Positions 9,327 through 15,567 of a stretch of 64,000 nucleotides of DNA are shown one piece after another. The notes beneath the pieces are model-generated. The model ran no database searches, was not told the origin of the DNA, and saw only the letters and a list, made by a program, of their open reading frames with translations. Source of the DNA: Brevibacillus fulvus (GTDB taxonomy: Bacteria; Bacillota; Bacilli; Brevibacillales; Brevibacillaceae). The first letter of the stretch is position 1. The number at the start of each line of letters is the position of its first letter. Location of the stretch: assembly GCF_016908525.1 (NCBI RefSeq), contig NZ_JAFBEB010000007.1, positions 124,001 through 188,000 on the forward strand, written 5' to 3'. Both the position numbers and the translations under genes were made by a program.

Positions 9327-9647
9327 TTACATCCACTTATGACTCCACACCTCGATCGATTCGATCACATGCCGCAAATCGTTTCCTTTTTCGGTGAGCT
9401 CGTACTCAATGCGAACCGGCGTTTCCGGATAGACGCGTCTTTCGATAATTTGTTCTTCTTCCAGTTCTTTCAATCGTTCGGATAACATCTTGTCGCTCAT
9501 TTGCGGGACGATTTCCCGAATTTCTTTAAAGCGGGCCGGGCCACGGAGCAGCACGTGCAAAATCAACCCTGTCCAGCGTTTGCCTAATATATTGACTGCT
9601 CCTTCAAATTTGGGGCACATTTGTTCATTGCGAGTTGATTGGTCCAT
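9327..9647 (-). CDS. HxlR-family winged-helix transcriptional regulator
   Basis: This 106-residue DNA-binding protein has the HxlR pattern: an N-terminal CPKFEGAVNILGKRWTGLILHVLL helix, the recognition region MSDKMLSERLKELEEEQIIERR, and the wing VRIEYELTEKG. The cysteine in MCPKFEG sits where redox- or electrophile-sensing members of the family have theirs. The start ATG 9647 follows AGAGGTGG. It is inside the intervening element, upstream of the recombinase on the same strand and divergent from the ATP-grasp gene. It could control either, and the inverted repeats between 9648 and 9887 are candidate operators. Its ligand is unknown. Confidence 0.93.
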   Translation of the reverse strand: MDQSTRNEQMCPKFEGAVNILGKRWTGLILHVLLRGPARFKEIREIVPQMSDKMLSERLKELEEEQIIERRVYPETPVRIEYELTEKGNDLRHVIESIEVWSHKWM

Positions 9648-9713
9648 TTATGCCACCTCTATACTTTAGTTAGGTAATATCATTGTAACACACATAAATA
9701 GCAACCGTAAGCT

Positions 9714-9865
9714 ATTCCCCAAAAATAGGGAATCAATAGCGGGCAGGCGTTTCTCTGAAAACGGGTGATCGCCCATCTTTTCAGAGAAGAAAACTACGGG
9801 TATTTACCCGCTTTCCGGAAAATCGGCACCTTCGCGAGGTCTCGTTTCATAAACTATCAAACGAG
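9714..9865. promoter_or_regulatory. Cluster of inverted repeats between hxlR-type gene and ATP-grasp gene
   Basis: Three palindromes lie in this divergent intergenic region. ATTCCC/GGGAAT is at 9714-9733. A perfect 11-bp stem, TTCTCTGAAAA/TTTTCAGAGAA at 9751-9788, has an inner GGG/CCC pair. CTCGTTT/AAACGAG is at 9841-9865, just before the ATP-grasp ribosome site. The 11-bp stem lacks a T-run and so is not a typical terminator. They may be operators for the HxlR protein or RNA structures in the leader; the sequence does not decide. Confidence 0.5.
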
Positions 9866-9887
9866 TACAGTAAAGAAGGTGTCAATG

Positions 9888-11120
9888 ATGTCCAAAAAAG
9901 CGATTGGCATTCTTACTTGGCGAGATGGTAAAAAATTTGAAGAACCCCGTTATCTCCGCCAACTCGTGCAAACCGGGCGGAAATTGGGAGCAGAAGTTTT
10001 TTTATTTTCCCACCAGGATATTTTTCCTGTCAATGAAAAAATTCGCGGTTTTATCCCATCGGGGAAGGGAGGCTGGGAAGGCAAATGGTTTTCCTGGCCC
10101 GATATCGTCATTGACCGTTATCGCAAATATACGAAAGAGTATAACGATATTCGCCATGGCGGCCTGTTTTTTTATGCCAACAAACCGTTGGCGATCAAAT
10201 GGATTGTCACGCAATTGCTGGCCAACGACGAAGCAATTCGCCGGTGGATTCCCCAAACCGTTGAATACAGCTCGGCAAAACTGCGCGAGATGCTGCAAAT
10301 CTACCCTTTTGTCTACATTAAACCGGGCAACGGCACCGGTGGCCGCAGCATTATGAGGGTCAGCAAAAAGGACAACGGATTTCGGCTGGTGGGGCGCAGC
10401 AAAACGAGAGCAAAGAAGATGCTGAGCATCGCGAGCTCGACGGAATTGATCAGCTGGATGCATACATGGGTAAAAGAACAGCGAATCCGCAAAGGGAATT
10501 TTATGATTCAACAGGGACTGGACCTGGAACTGTTGCCCAAACGCACGGTGGATGTCAGAGTGTTGATCCAAAAAGATCGGTACGGGGAATGGGGAATTAC
10601 CGGCATGGGCGTACGAATCAGCGAACGCAACAGCGCAATTTCCAATTTGCATGGCGGCGGAAAAGCGGCGGACTTCGTTGAATTTATGGGAAAAACGTTT
10701 GGCACGAGCAAAATGAGAAAGATTCGGAAAGAGATCCAGCAACTGGCCATGTTGACAGCACAAACGCTGGAAAAACATTTTGGCACGTTAATGGAGCTTG
10801 GATTGGATATCGGCGTCGATAAAAACGGGCAAATTTGGCTGATTGAAGTCAATCCGAAGCCTGGCCGGGAACTGTTTAAAGAGTTGGGACAGGATAATAT
10901 CTACGAAGAAGCGATCCGAAAACCGCTTCAGTTCGCCCTCTATTTGGCGGAGCAAAACAGGCTTGCGGAGTTGTCCATTCCGACGACGGAAGCCGTTCCG
11001 GTTGTCGCAGAGACGCCGGTAGCGATTGAACCAATCGCAGATGCGGGCGAAGGACGTTGCGAGCAAAGCGAGGAAGAACTTGTGCCGCCAGCCGGTGAGG
11101 AGAAGGAAGAAAAAGAGTAA
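9888..11120 (+). CDS. YheC/YheD-family ATP-grasp protein carried by the element
   Basis: The roughly 410-residue protein belongs to the YheC/YheD family of ATP-grasp ligase-like proteins, some of which associate with the spore coat in Bacillus. Visible signatures are the N-terminal AIGILTWRDGKKF, the ATP-grasp glycine loop VYIKPGNGTGGRSIMRV, TVDVRVLIQKD and the metal-site segment WLIEVNPKPG. A 60-residue acidic, Pro/Glu-rich tail ends the protein. Two ATGs (9885, 9888) follow AGAAGGTG; the second gives the better 6-nt spacing. The frame is open back to 9765 but without family similarity there. It is the only cargo gene of the element besides the regulator. Its substrate is not known. Confidence 0.9.
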   Translation: MSKKAIGILTWRDGKKFEEPRYLRQLVQTGRKLGAEVFLFSHQDIFPVNEKIRGFIPSGKGGWEGKWFSWPDIVIDRYRKYTKEYNDIRHGGLFFYANKPLAIKWIVTQLLANDEAIRRWIPQTVEYSSAKLREMLQIYPFVYIKPGNGTGGRSIMRVSKKDNGFRLVGRSKTRAKKMLSIASSTELISWMHTWVKEQRIRKGNFMIQQGLDLELLPKRTVDVRVLIQKDRYGEWGITGMGVRISERNSAISNLHGGGKAADFVEFMGKTFGTSKMRKIRKEIQQLAMLTAQTLEKHFGTLMELGLDIGVDKNGQIWLIEVNPKPGRELFKELGQDNIYEEAIRKPLQFALYLAEQNRLAELSIPTTEAVPVVAETPVAIEPIADAGEGRCEQSEEELVPPAGEEKEEKE

Positions 11121-11139
11121 GGTTTTGCCTGTCGGAAGC

Positions 11140-11151
11140 AACGGGGAACCG
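11140..11151 (+). repeat. Right attachment core (12-bp direct repeat)
   Basis: AACGGGGAACCG, identical and in the same orientation as 7717-7728. It lies 20 nt after the ATP-grasp stop, exactly where the protease reading frame leaves family homology. Confidence 0.85.
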
Positions 11152-11609
11152 ATACTGATAACCCATTCGCCAACTCTCGTCTCGGCCGAGCTGCCCATGG
11201 GCAAAGCCTGGAGCCTGCCATCTGCTTCTATCTTTAAAACGGCAAAATCTCGGGTGCGATCGGAAAACACCCGCTTTGCTTCATATACGCGACCATTGTA
11301 TAGCTTGACGCTAATTTTTTTCGATTTTCCGACAACATGTTCACTGGTGAGTATATAACCGTTTGGATGGAAAATAAAACCAGATCCATAACTGCGTTCG
11401 GAATGAGAATCAATCGGCAATTGATCGGGCATGAGATCGCGAATGATGCGCTCCATATTGCGTGACAGCGGTTGATCTTCGGTGACAATCGAGACAACGC
11501 CATGTTTTACACGGTCCACAATGGGCACGAGAAAGTTATAGGGATGCAGGCTGCTGCTTCCAGGGTGTTTTCCGTTGACATAGTTGACCACTTTCCTGCG
11601 TTTCACCAA
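11140..11609 (-). CDS. HtrA-like serine protease, 5' portion of the split gene
   Basis: Codons 1-156 of a trypsin-like protease are encoded here. The catalytic histidine is in ILTSEHVVG and the aspartate in TRDFAVLKIEADG. The oxyanion and core region SERSYGSGFIFHPNGY precedes them, and VGEWVISIGSP ends at the repeat. There is no signal peptide or membrane helix; the N-terminus is basic (MVKRRKVV), so a cytosolic location is predicted, unlike most HtrA proteins. Beyond 11140 the frame runs on into element DNA as non-homologous sequence to 10788, giving a chimeric 273-residue product without the catalytic serine. The interrupted gene therefore cannot make active protease unless the element is excised. 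Confidence 0.9.
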
Positions 11610-11877
11610 ACATATCCCCCCAACAGCAGATAGGTATGTATCAGTTTATGGCAAAGCAGAAGGGAAGGGACGCCCAAAAGTAAACCTGGGGGGAGATTGC
11701 CGATGCAGGCAAAATAGTATTAGTATAGAAATAGAATTAAGAAATAGATTCCTTACTTGTTTGCCGCCATCCCTGGTCATGTCGGAACCAGGGCCGTTTT
11801 TGGGCGGCCGAATCATTTGGAAAATATTTTTAATAGAAATAATCCTGTTTAAAAGTGATCTTGGAGGGTGTGGCACG

Positions 11878-12417
11878 ATGGATGTAAGAACGATCATACT
11901 GGGCTTTTTAACATACGGTGAAATGAGTGGATATGACATAAAACAAGCGTTTTCTCACAGTATCGGTTTTTTTTATGACGCCAGTTTCGGAGCGATTTAT
12001 CCTGCACTGCGCAAACTGGAAGAGGAAGGCTATGTAACGAAGCAGGAAGTGATTCAGTCAGGCAAACCGAACAAGATCTTGTACAAGATTACGAAAGCCG
12101 GCAAAGACTTGTTTCAGCAAGAAATCAGCGGCCCTGTCCTGCCGCCGGTTTTGCGCTCCGACATGCTGGTGAAGCTGTATTTCAACGCCAGCCGAACGAG
12201 GCAAGAGCAAGCACAGCTGCTGCAAGAATGCATCGAATTGCAGCAAAAGCTGTTGACGCAAACCGAGGAGTCTTTCGCCAAGTTTTCCGCCGATTTTGAC
12301 CGGTACCAGCGGTTTTGTTGGGAATATACGCTTCATCAATTGGAGCAGTCCCTCGCCTTCCTGCGGCAGCGCGCTCCCTTGCTGCTCAACCAGGAGGAAA
12401 TTTTACAAAATTCGTGA
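11878..12417 (+). CDS. PadR-family transcriptional regulator
   Basis: The N-terminal winged helix of this 179-residue protein reads ILGFLTYGEMSGYDIKQAF, followed by SFGAIYPALRKLEEEGYVTKQEV and the wing KILYKITKAGKDLF. The C-terminal half is a helical dimerisation region typical of the longer, Vir-like PadR group (PF10400 type). ATG 11878 follows GGAGGG with 9 nt spacing. No target gene is adjacent on the same strand: it is followed by a bidirectional terminator and the convergent aminopeptidase, so its regulon lies elsewhere or upstream. The 268-nt gap before it holds no recognised gene. Confidence 0.92.
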   Translation: MDVRTIILGFLTYGEMSGYDIKQAFSHSIGFFYDASFGAIYPALRKLEEEGYVTKQEVIQSGKPNKILYKITKAGKDLFQQEISGPVLPPVLRSDMLVKLYFNASRTRQEQAQLLQECIELQQKLLTQTEESFAKFSADFDRYQRFCWEYTLHQLEQSLAFLRQRAPLLLNQEEILQNS

Positions 12418-12429
12418 AAGAAAGACGAA

Positions 12430-12466
12430 AACCGCGGCTGCAGTCAGGGACCGAGCCGCGGTTTTT
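12430..12466. terminator. Bidirectional terminator between padR-type gene and aminopeptidase
   Basis: AACCGCGGCT (12430-12439) pairs with AGCCGCGGTT (12454-12463), with T-runs on both strands. Confidence 0.88.
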
Positions 12467-12486
12467 GCTTGCAAAGAAAGGCCAGC

Positions 12487-13599
12487 TTACTTCAGGTTTT
12501 CCGGATTGAGTGCTTCCAGTTCCGGCACAACAAAACGGCCATCTTTGCGGATCAGCTTGCCGTCAAAATAAATTTCGCCGCCTCCCCAGTCGGGACGTTG
12601 GATGCAGACGAGATCCCAGTGAATGGACGATTTATTTCCATTGGGCGCTTCGTCATAGCTTTGTCCCGGGGTGAAATGGAAACTGCCGTCAATCTTTTCG
12701 TCAAATAAAATATCTTTCATTGGATTCTGAATATATGGATTCACGCCAATGGCGAACTCACCTATATACCGTGCGCCTTCGTCAGTATCAAAGACTTCGT
12801 TGATCCGCTCGGTATCGTTGGCTGTCGCTTCGACAATTCGGCCGTCCTTGAAAGTCAGTTTAATGTTGTCAAATGTAAAGCCTTGATAAGGAGAAGGAGT
12901 GTTATATGTAATCACGCCGTTCACCGAGTTTTTCACTGGCGCGGTAAACACTTCGCCATCCGGTATGTTGCGATCGCCGGCGCATTTGATCGCTGGAATC
13001 CCTTTGATCGAGAAGGTTAAGTCTGTACCAGGACCGGTAATTCTCACCTCGTCTGTTTGTTCCATCAGTGCTACCAAATTGTCCATTGCCTGAGACATTT
13101 TGCTGTAATCCAAGGTGCATACCTTGAAGTAGAAGTCCTCAAAGGCGTCGGTGCTCATGCCGGCCAACTGAGCCATCGACGAGTTTGGATATCGCAAAAT
13201 CACCCATTTTGTCTCCGGCACTCGGACATCAAGCACAGGGCGCTGCAGCAAGGTGGCGTGGAGTTTCATTTTGTCGCCCGGTACATCGGCGTATTCGCTG
13301 ATATTGTCGCCGCTGCGAATGCCAATGTAGCAGTCCATTTTTTTCATAAAGGTGACATCTGCCTCACGCATCACCGCCAGTTGTTCTTCCTGAAAACCGA
13401 GCATCAATTCGCGCTGAATTTTCGGTTCAATCAATTGCACATAAGGGTAACCGCCGGCAGCATAGACTTTGCGGATGACCGCATTGACCAGTTCGGGCAC
13501 TTGGCCGATAGCATAAATCAAGACATTTTCCCCGGGCTGTACATTTGTCGAGTAATTCACCAAAACATCAGCCAGTTTGTCCAGACGTGGATCTTTCAT
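12487..13599 (-). CDS. M29-family metallo-aminopeptidase (thermophilic type)
   Basis: This 370-residue cytosolic leucyl-type aminopeptidase uses two metal ions. Family features include the N-terminal domain MKDPRLDKLADVLVNYST with QPGENVLIYA, the middle segment RITGPGTDLTFSIKG, and the metal-binding region IPDGEVFTAPVKNSVNG with its conserved glutamate. The C-terminal signatures are GEFAIGVNP, FDEKIDGSFHFTPGQSY and NKSSIHWDLV, which carry Glu/His ligands. ATG 13599 follows GAGGG; an upstream ATG at 13626 has no ribosome site. It stands alone, convergent with the PadR-type gene. Confidence 0.92.
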   Translation of the reverse strand: MKDPRLDKLADVLVNYSTNVQPGENVLIYAIGQVPELVNAVIRKVYAAGGYPYVQLIEPKIQRELMLGFQEEQLAVMREADVTFMKKMDCYIGIRSGDNISEYADVPGDKMKLHATLLQRPVLDVRVPETKWVILRYPNSSMAQLAGMSTDAFEDFYFKVCTLDYSKMSQAMDNLVALMEQTDEVRITGPGTDLTFSIKGIPAIKCAGDRNIPDGEVFTAPVKNSVNGVITYNTPSPYQGFTFDNIKLTFKDGRIVEATANDTERINEVFDTDEGARYIGEFAIGVNPYIQNPMKDILFDEKIDGSFHFTPGQSYDEAPNGNKSSIHWDLVCIQRPDWGGGEIYFDGKLIRKDGRFVVPELEALNPENLK

Positions 13600-13676
13600 G
13601 GTACATTCCCTCTTTTCTTTCAACATTCCCTCTTATTGTACACAATTTTTCCACGGAACGCGAAAATGGAAGCAGT

Positions 13677-13708
13677 AAAAAAACAGCTATCCGGGGAGAT
13701 AGCTGTTT
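13677..13708 (-). terminator. Terminator downstream of the YjcZ mini-genes
   Basis: AAACAGCTATC/GATAGCTGTTT with a 6-nt loop; on the minus strand it is followed by seven T residues, so it ends transcripts from 13795-14075. Confidence 0.85.
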
Positions 13709-13715
13709 GGCCGAA

Positions 13716-13758
13716 ACACGCCAACAGGATTCGGTATTGTAGTTATACGTTGGCGTGT
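13716..13758. repeat. 10-bp perfect inverted repeat
   Basis: ACACGCCAAC (13716-13725) and GTTGGCGTGT (13749-13758) flank a 23-nt loop between the first YjcZ stop and its terminator. It could fold in the transcript's 3' end; no function is assigned. Confidence 0.5.
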
Positions 13759-13794
13759 CGCAAAACGTTCCATTTTTTTGCCGATTTTATTTGA

Positions 13795-13890
13795 TTAGTT
13801 ATTGTCGGAAGCACCGACGATGACCAACAGGATAAACAGAACAAGAATCAGGGTGAAATCGTCGAAATCTCCGTTAAAGATGCTGCTCAT
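13795..13890 (-). CDS. YjcZ-family sporulation mini-protein
   Basis: This 31-residue protein, MSSIFNGDFDDFTLILVLF and then ILLVIVGASDNN, consists of a short polar head and one hydrophobic helix. This is the hallmark of YjcZ-type small membrane proteins made during sporulation in Bacillales. GGGAGGA lies just upstream of the ATG. It is the downstream member of a tandem pair with 13983-14075. Confidence 0.85.
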   Translation of the reverse strand: MSSIFNGDFDDFTLILVLFILLVIVGASDNN

Positions 13891-13982
13891 AAATAAAATT
13901 CCTCCCTTGGATTTTGTATTGGTTGCTTATGGCCTGTTGCATATGCAGGGCTTGATTGCCGCTGCTGATAAAGGGCGATCGC

Positions 13983-14075
13983 TTAATTATCGAATGCGCC
14001 CACAATCACCAGAAGAATAAACAAAACCAGGATCAACGTGAAACAATCGAAATCACCTTTGAAAATGCTGCTCAT
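13983..14075 (-). CDS. YjcZ-family sporulation mini-protein, paralogue
   Basis: This 30-residue paralogue starts MSSIFKGDFDCFTLILVLF and shares the same hydrophobic core ILLVIVGA as its neighbour. Asp is replaced by Cys at residue 11, a rare residue in this group. A strong GGAGGAGG precedes the ATG. The 92-nt spacer to the next copy has no terminator, so both are probably on one transcript ending at 13677. Confidence 0.85.
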   Translation of the reverse strand: MSSIFKGDFDCFTLILVLFILLVIVGAFDN

Positions 14076-14238
14076 ACTTACCATCCTCCTCCATCGCGTT
14101 AAGTCTCTTGTGCTTACATCCATAACATATGGGGGTAGGCGAAATGCCGTAACGGCAGATGCCCATTTTGCAGGAATTTTGCCGCTACAAGGTTTATTAT
14201 TCTGAAAAGAAGGAAAAGCTGGAGGATACCAAAAGACT

Positions 14239-14496
14239 ATGCAAGTGAAAGGATGGCAAGGTATGCGAAAAATGGTTTCGCTTCCTCAACAAGAAGAGCT
14301 TTCCATTACCATTAACGTAGGGGAAGAATTCAAGTCGATTGTGTGGAAAGCCCAATACGATATGGATTTCAATACAGAGTGCCTGTTTTGCTTTTCGGAC
14401 CGGATTACCGGCTATCGAGTCGAAGATGAGCAAGGCAGATCTGGAAAGGTAGCTGTATGCCCGAGTTGTGAAAAAGTAAACGCCATCTATTTTTGA
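14239..14496 (+). CDS. Small protein with two CxxC knuckles, unknown function
   Basis: This 85-residue protein is not assigned to a named family. Its C-terminal half has ECLFCFSD and VCPSCEKV, two cysteine pairs about 30 residues apart that could bind one zinc ion. The N-terminal half is a mixed alpha/beta stretch with SITINVGEEFKSIVWKAQ. GGAGGA at 14221-14226 is 12 nt before ATG 14239; an internal ATG at 14263 is a less likely start. The next gene also encodes a small cysteine-pair protein in the same direction 154 nt away. Confidence 0.6.
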   Translation: MQVKGWQGMRKMVSLPQQEELSITINVGEEFKSIVWKAQYDMDFNTECLFCFSDRITGYRVEDEQGRSGKVAVCPSCEKVNAIYF

Positions 14497-14650
14497 GCGG
14501 TCCTCCTGGTTTTTCAATGGCTGGCGACATTTTCCCGGAGCAAAGCTGATTGGCATTGCATCCACCAAGTACCACTCTCTGTTAGGCAGGATTCCTGCCG
14601 GTAAACTCGAATTTTACCTAGGGTTTAAAAAATAGGGAGAAGGTGTTTTC

Positions 14651-15052
14651 ATGCAGAAGAAATGCAGCCGCTGTGGAAATGAAATGAGCATGATGCTGCG
14701 CAACGTAGTCTATCGCAACCGCGTGAAGATACATAATGTACCTGTTCATGTATGTATAGACGAGCATTGTGCCCATTGCCAAGTAGTCGATTTTGTCAAA
14801 GATGACTTGAAAAATTTAATGAATGATCTGGGGCAAAATCCAAGCCGACAAACGATTGATTTTGAACAGGTTTCCGAACTGTCCAATTTGTTGGTAATGG
14901 TCGCCAACCAGGAAGAGGATGAGGAAACCTCGATGCGGGAAGCGTTGCAATTGCGAATTAACGAATTGCTGGATATGTTCCTGCTCGCCCAGTCGTTGGG
15001 CGATCAAAACTGGATGAATGAACTTCGGCAAAAACTGACCCAACTGATCTAG
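14651..15052 (+). CDS. YgiT/MqsA-like zinc-finger small protein
   Basis: This protein has 133 residues. The N-terminal 50 form a zinc-finger pattern: KCSRCGNEM, then a beta-hairpin VVYRNRVKIHNVPVHVC, then HCAHCQ. This resembles the zinc domain of YgiT/MqsA antitoxins, but there is no helix-turn-helix DNA-binding domain after it. Instead the rest is helical and acidic (ANQEEDEETSMREAL, ELLDMFLLAQSLGD). No toxin gene is adjacent, so an antitoxin role is not supported. GGGAGAAGG precedes the ATG. Confidence 0.6.
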   Translation: MQKKCSRCGNEMSMMLRNVVYRNRVKIHNVPVHVCIDEHCAHCQVVDFVKDDLKNLMNDLGQNPSRQTIDFEQVSELSNLLVMVANQEEDEETSMREALQLRINELLDMFLLAQSLGDQNWMNELRQKLTQLI

Positions 15053-15156
15053 TCCGTTAAGGGTGCTTTCAAGCTGGCGCTTTTAGCGACTTTTTCCTAT
15101 ACTGAAAGCGGTGGACAAATTTGCGCCGAAGATAGGAAAAAGGAGTGAACGTTTCT

Positions 15157-15486
15157 ATGCCGCAATTTAAACAGCTACGTTCAGTGGAAGAGTTGGAGCA
15201 GTTTCTGCAGGAGCCTGGCAAACGGCTGTTGTTCAAGCACAGTACGACTTGCCCGATCAGCGCCAACGCCTATGGTGAATTTCAGGCCTTTTTGGAGGGA
15301 CAGCAGCTTCCGGCAGCCGTGATTCATGTCATTGAAGATCGGCCGGTTTCCAACGAGGTGGCTGACCGCTTTGCCATTAAACATGAATCGCCGCAAATCT
15401 TCCTGTTGGAAGAAGGCGGTGTCAAATGGCACACTTCCCATTGGAAAATCACCAAGCAAGCGATTGAGGAAGCTGTTCAGGCTTAA
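15157..15486 (+). CDS. ytxJ: Bacilliredoxin YtxJ (monothiol, bacillithiol-linked)
   Basis: This 109-residue thioredoxin-fold protein has the YtxJ active-site signature HSTTCPISANA, a single cysteine in a TCPIS motif, and the cis-proline region ESPQIFLL. YtxJ proteins remove bacillithiol from mixed disulfides and so imply a bacillithiol-producing host. ATG 15157 was preferred over a GTG at 15145 that overlaps the ribosome site AAAGGAG. It is followed by a clear terminator and faces the FtsA-like gene. Confidence 0.9.
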   Translation: MPQFKQLRSVEELEQFLQEPGKRLLFKHSTTCPISANAYGEFQAFLEGQQLPAAVIHVIEDRPVSNEVADRFAIKHESPQIFLLEEGGVKWHTSHWKITKQAIEEAVQA

Positions 15487-15520
15487 AAACAAAAAAGACC
15501 GTGGCGCAGCCACAGTCCCG

Positions 15521-15551
15521 CTGTCGGGGAAGAATCCCGGCAGTTTTTTTG
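15521..15551 (+). terminator. Terminator after ytxJ
   Basis: CTGTCGGG (15521-15528) pairs with CCCGGCAG (15536-15543), including one G-T pair, followed by seven T residues. Confidence 0.88.
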
Positions 15552-15567
15552 TTGTCCGGAAAAAAAG

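Larger units (their letters stand above)
7717..11151. mobile_element. 3.4-kb serine-recombinase intervening element inside a protease gene
   Basis: Two identical 12-bp direct repeats (AACGGGGAACCG at 7717-7728 and 11140-11151) bound DNA that splits an HtrA-like gene. Deleting one repeat plus the intervening sequence (3423 bp) joins codons 1-156 to the rest in frame and recreates the family motif [20 protein letters not shown]. The element holds a large serine recombinase beside its left end, an HxlR regulator and a YheC/YheD ATP-grasp gene ending 20 nt from its right end. There are no terminal inverted repeats and no DDE transposase. The arrangement parallels excisable elements such as skin in sigK. 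No recombination directionality factor is obvious. Confidence 0.88.

Noticed and set aside
10788-11139. Continuation of the protease 5' frame past the repeat
   Set aside because: The frame stays open by chance into element DNA, antisense to the ATP-grasp gene, and encodes unrelated hydrophobic sequence; the catalytic serine is missing.
7717-11151. Insertion sequence or transposon as the explanation for the split protease
   Set aside because: No DDE transposase or terminal inverted repeats are present; the enzyme is a large serine recombinase and the 12-bp shared core behaves as attachment sites.
13057-13794. Plus-strand open frame of 245 codons
   Set aside because: It is antisense to the aminopeptidase and has no family features; codon content follows the opposite gene.
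13802-14020. Plus-strand 72-codon frame over the YjcZ pair
   Set aside because: Both YjcZ genes on the minus strand have strong ribosome sites and a family match; the plus frame has neither.
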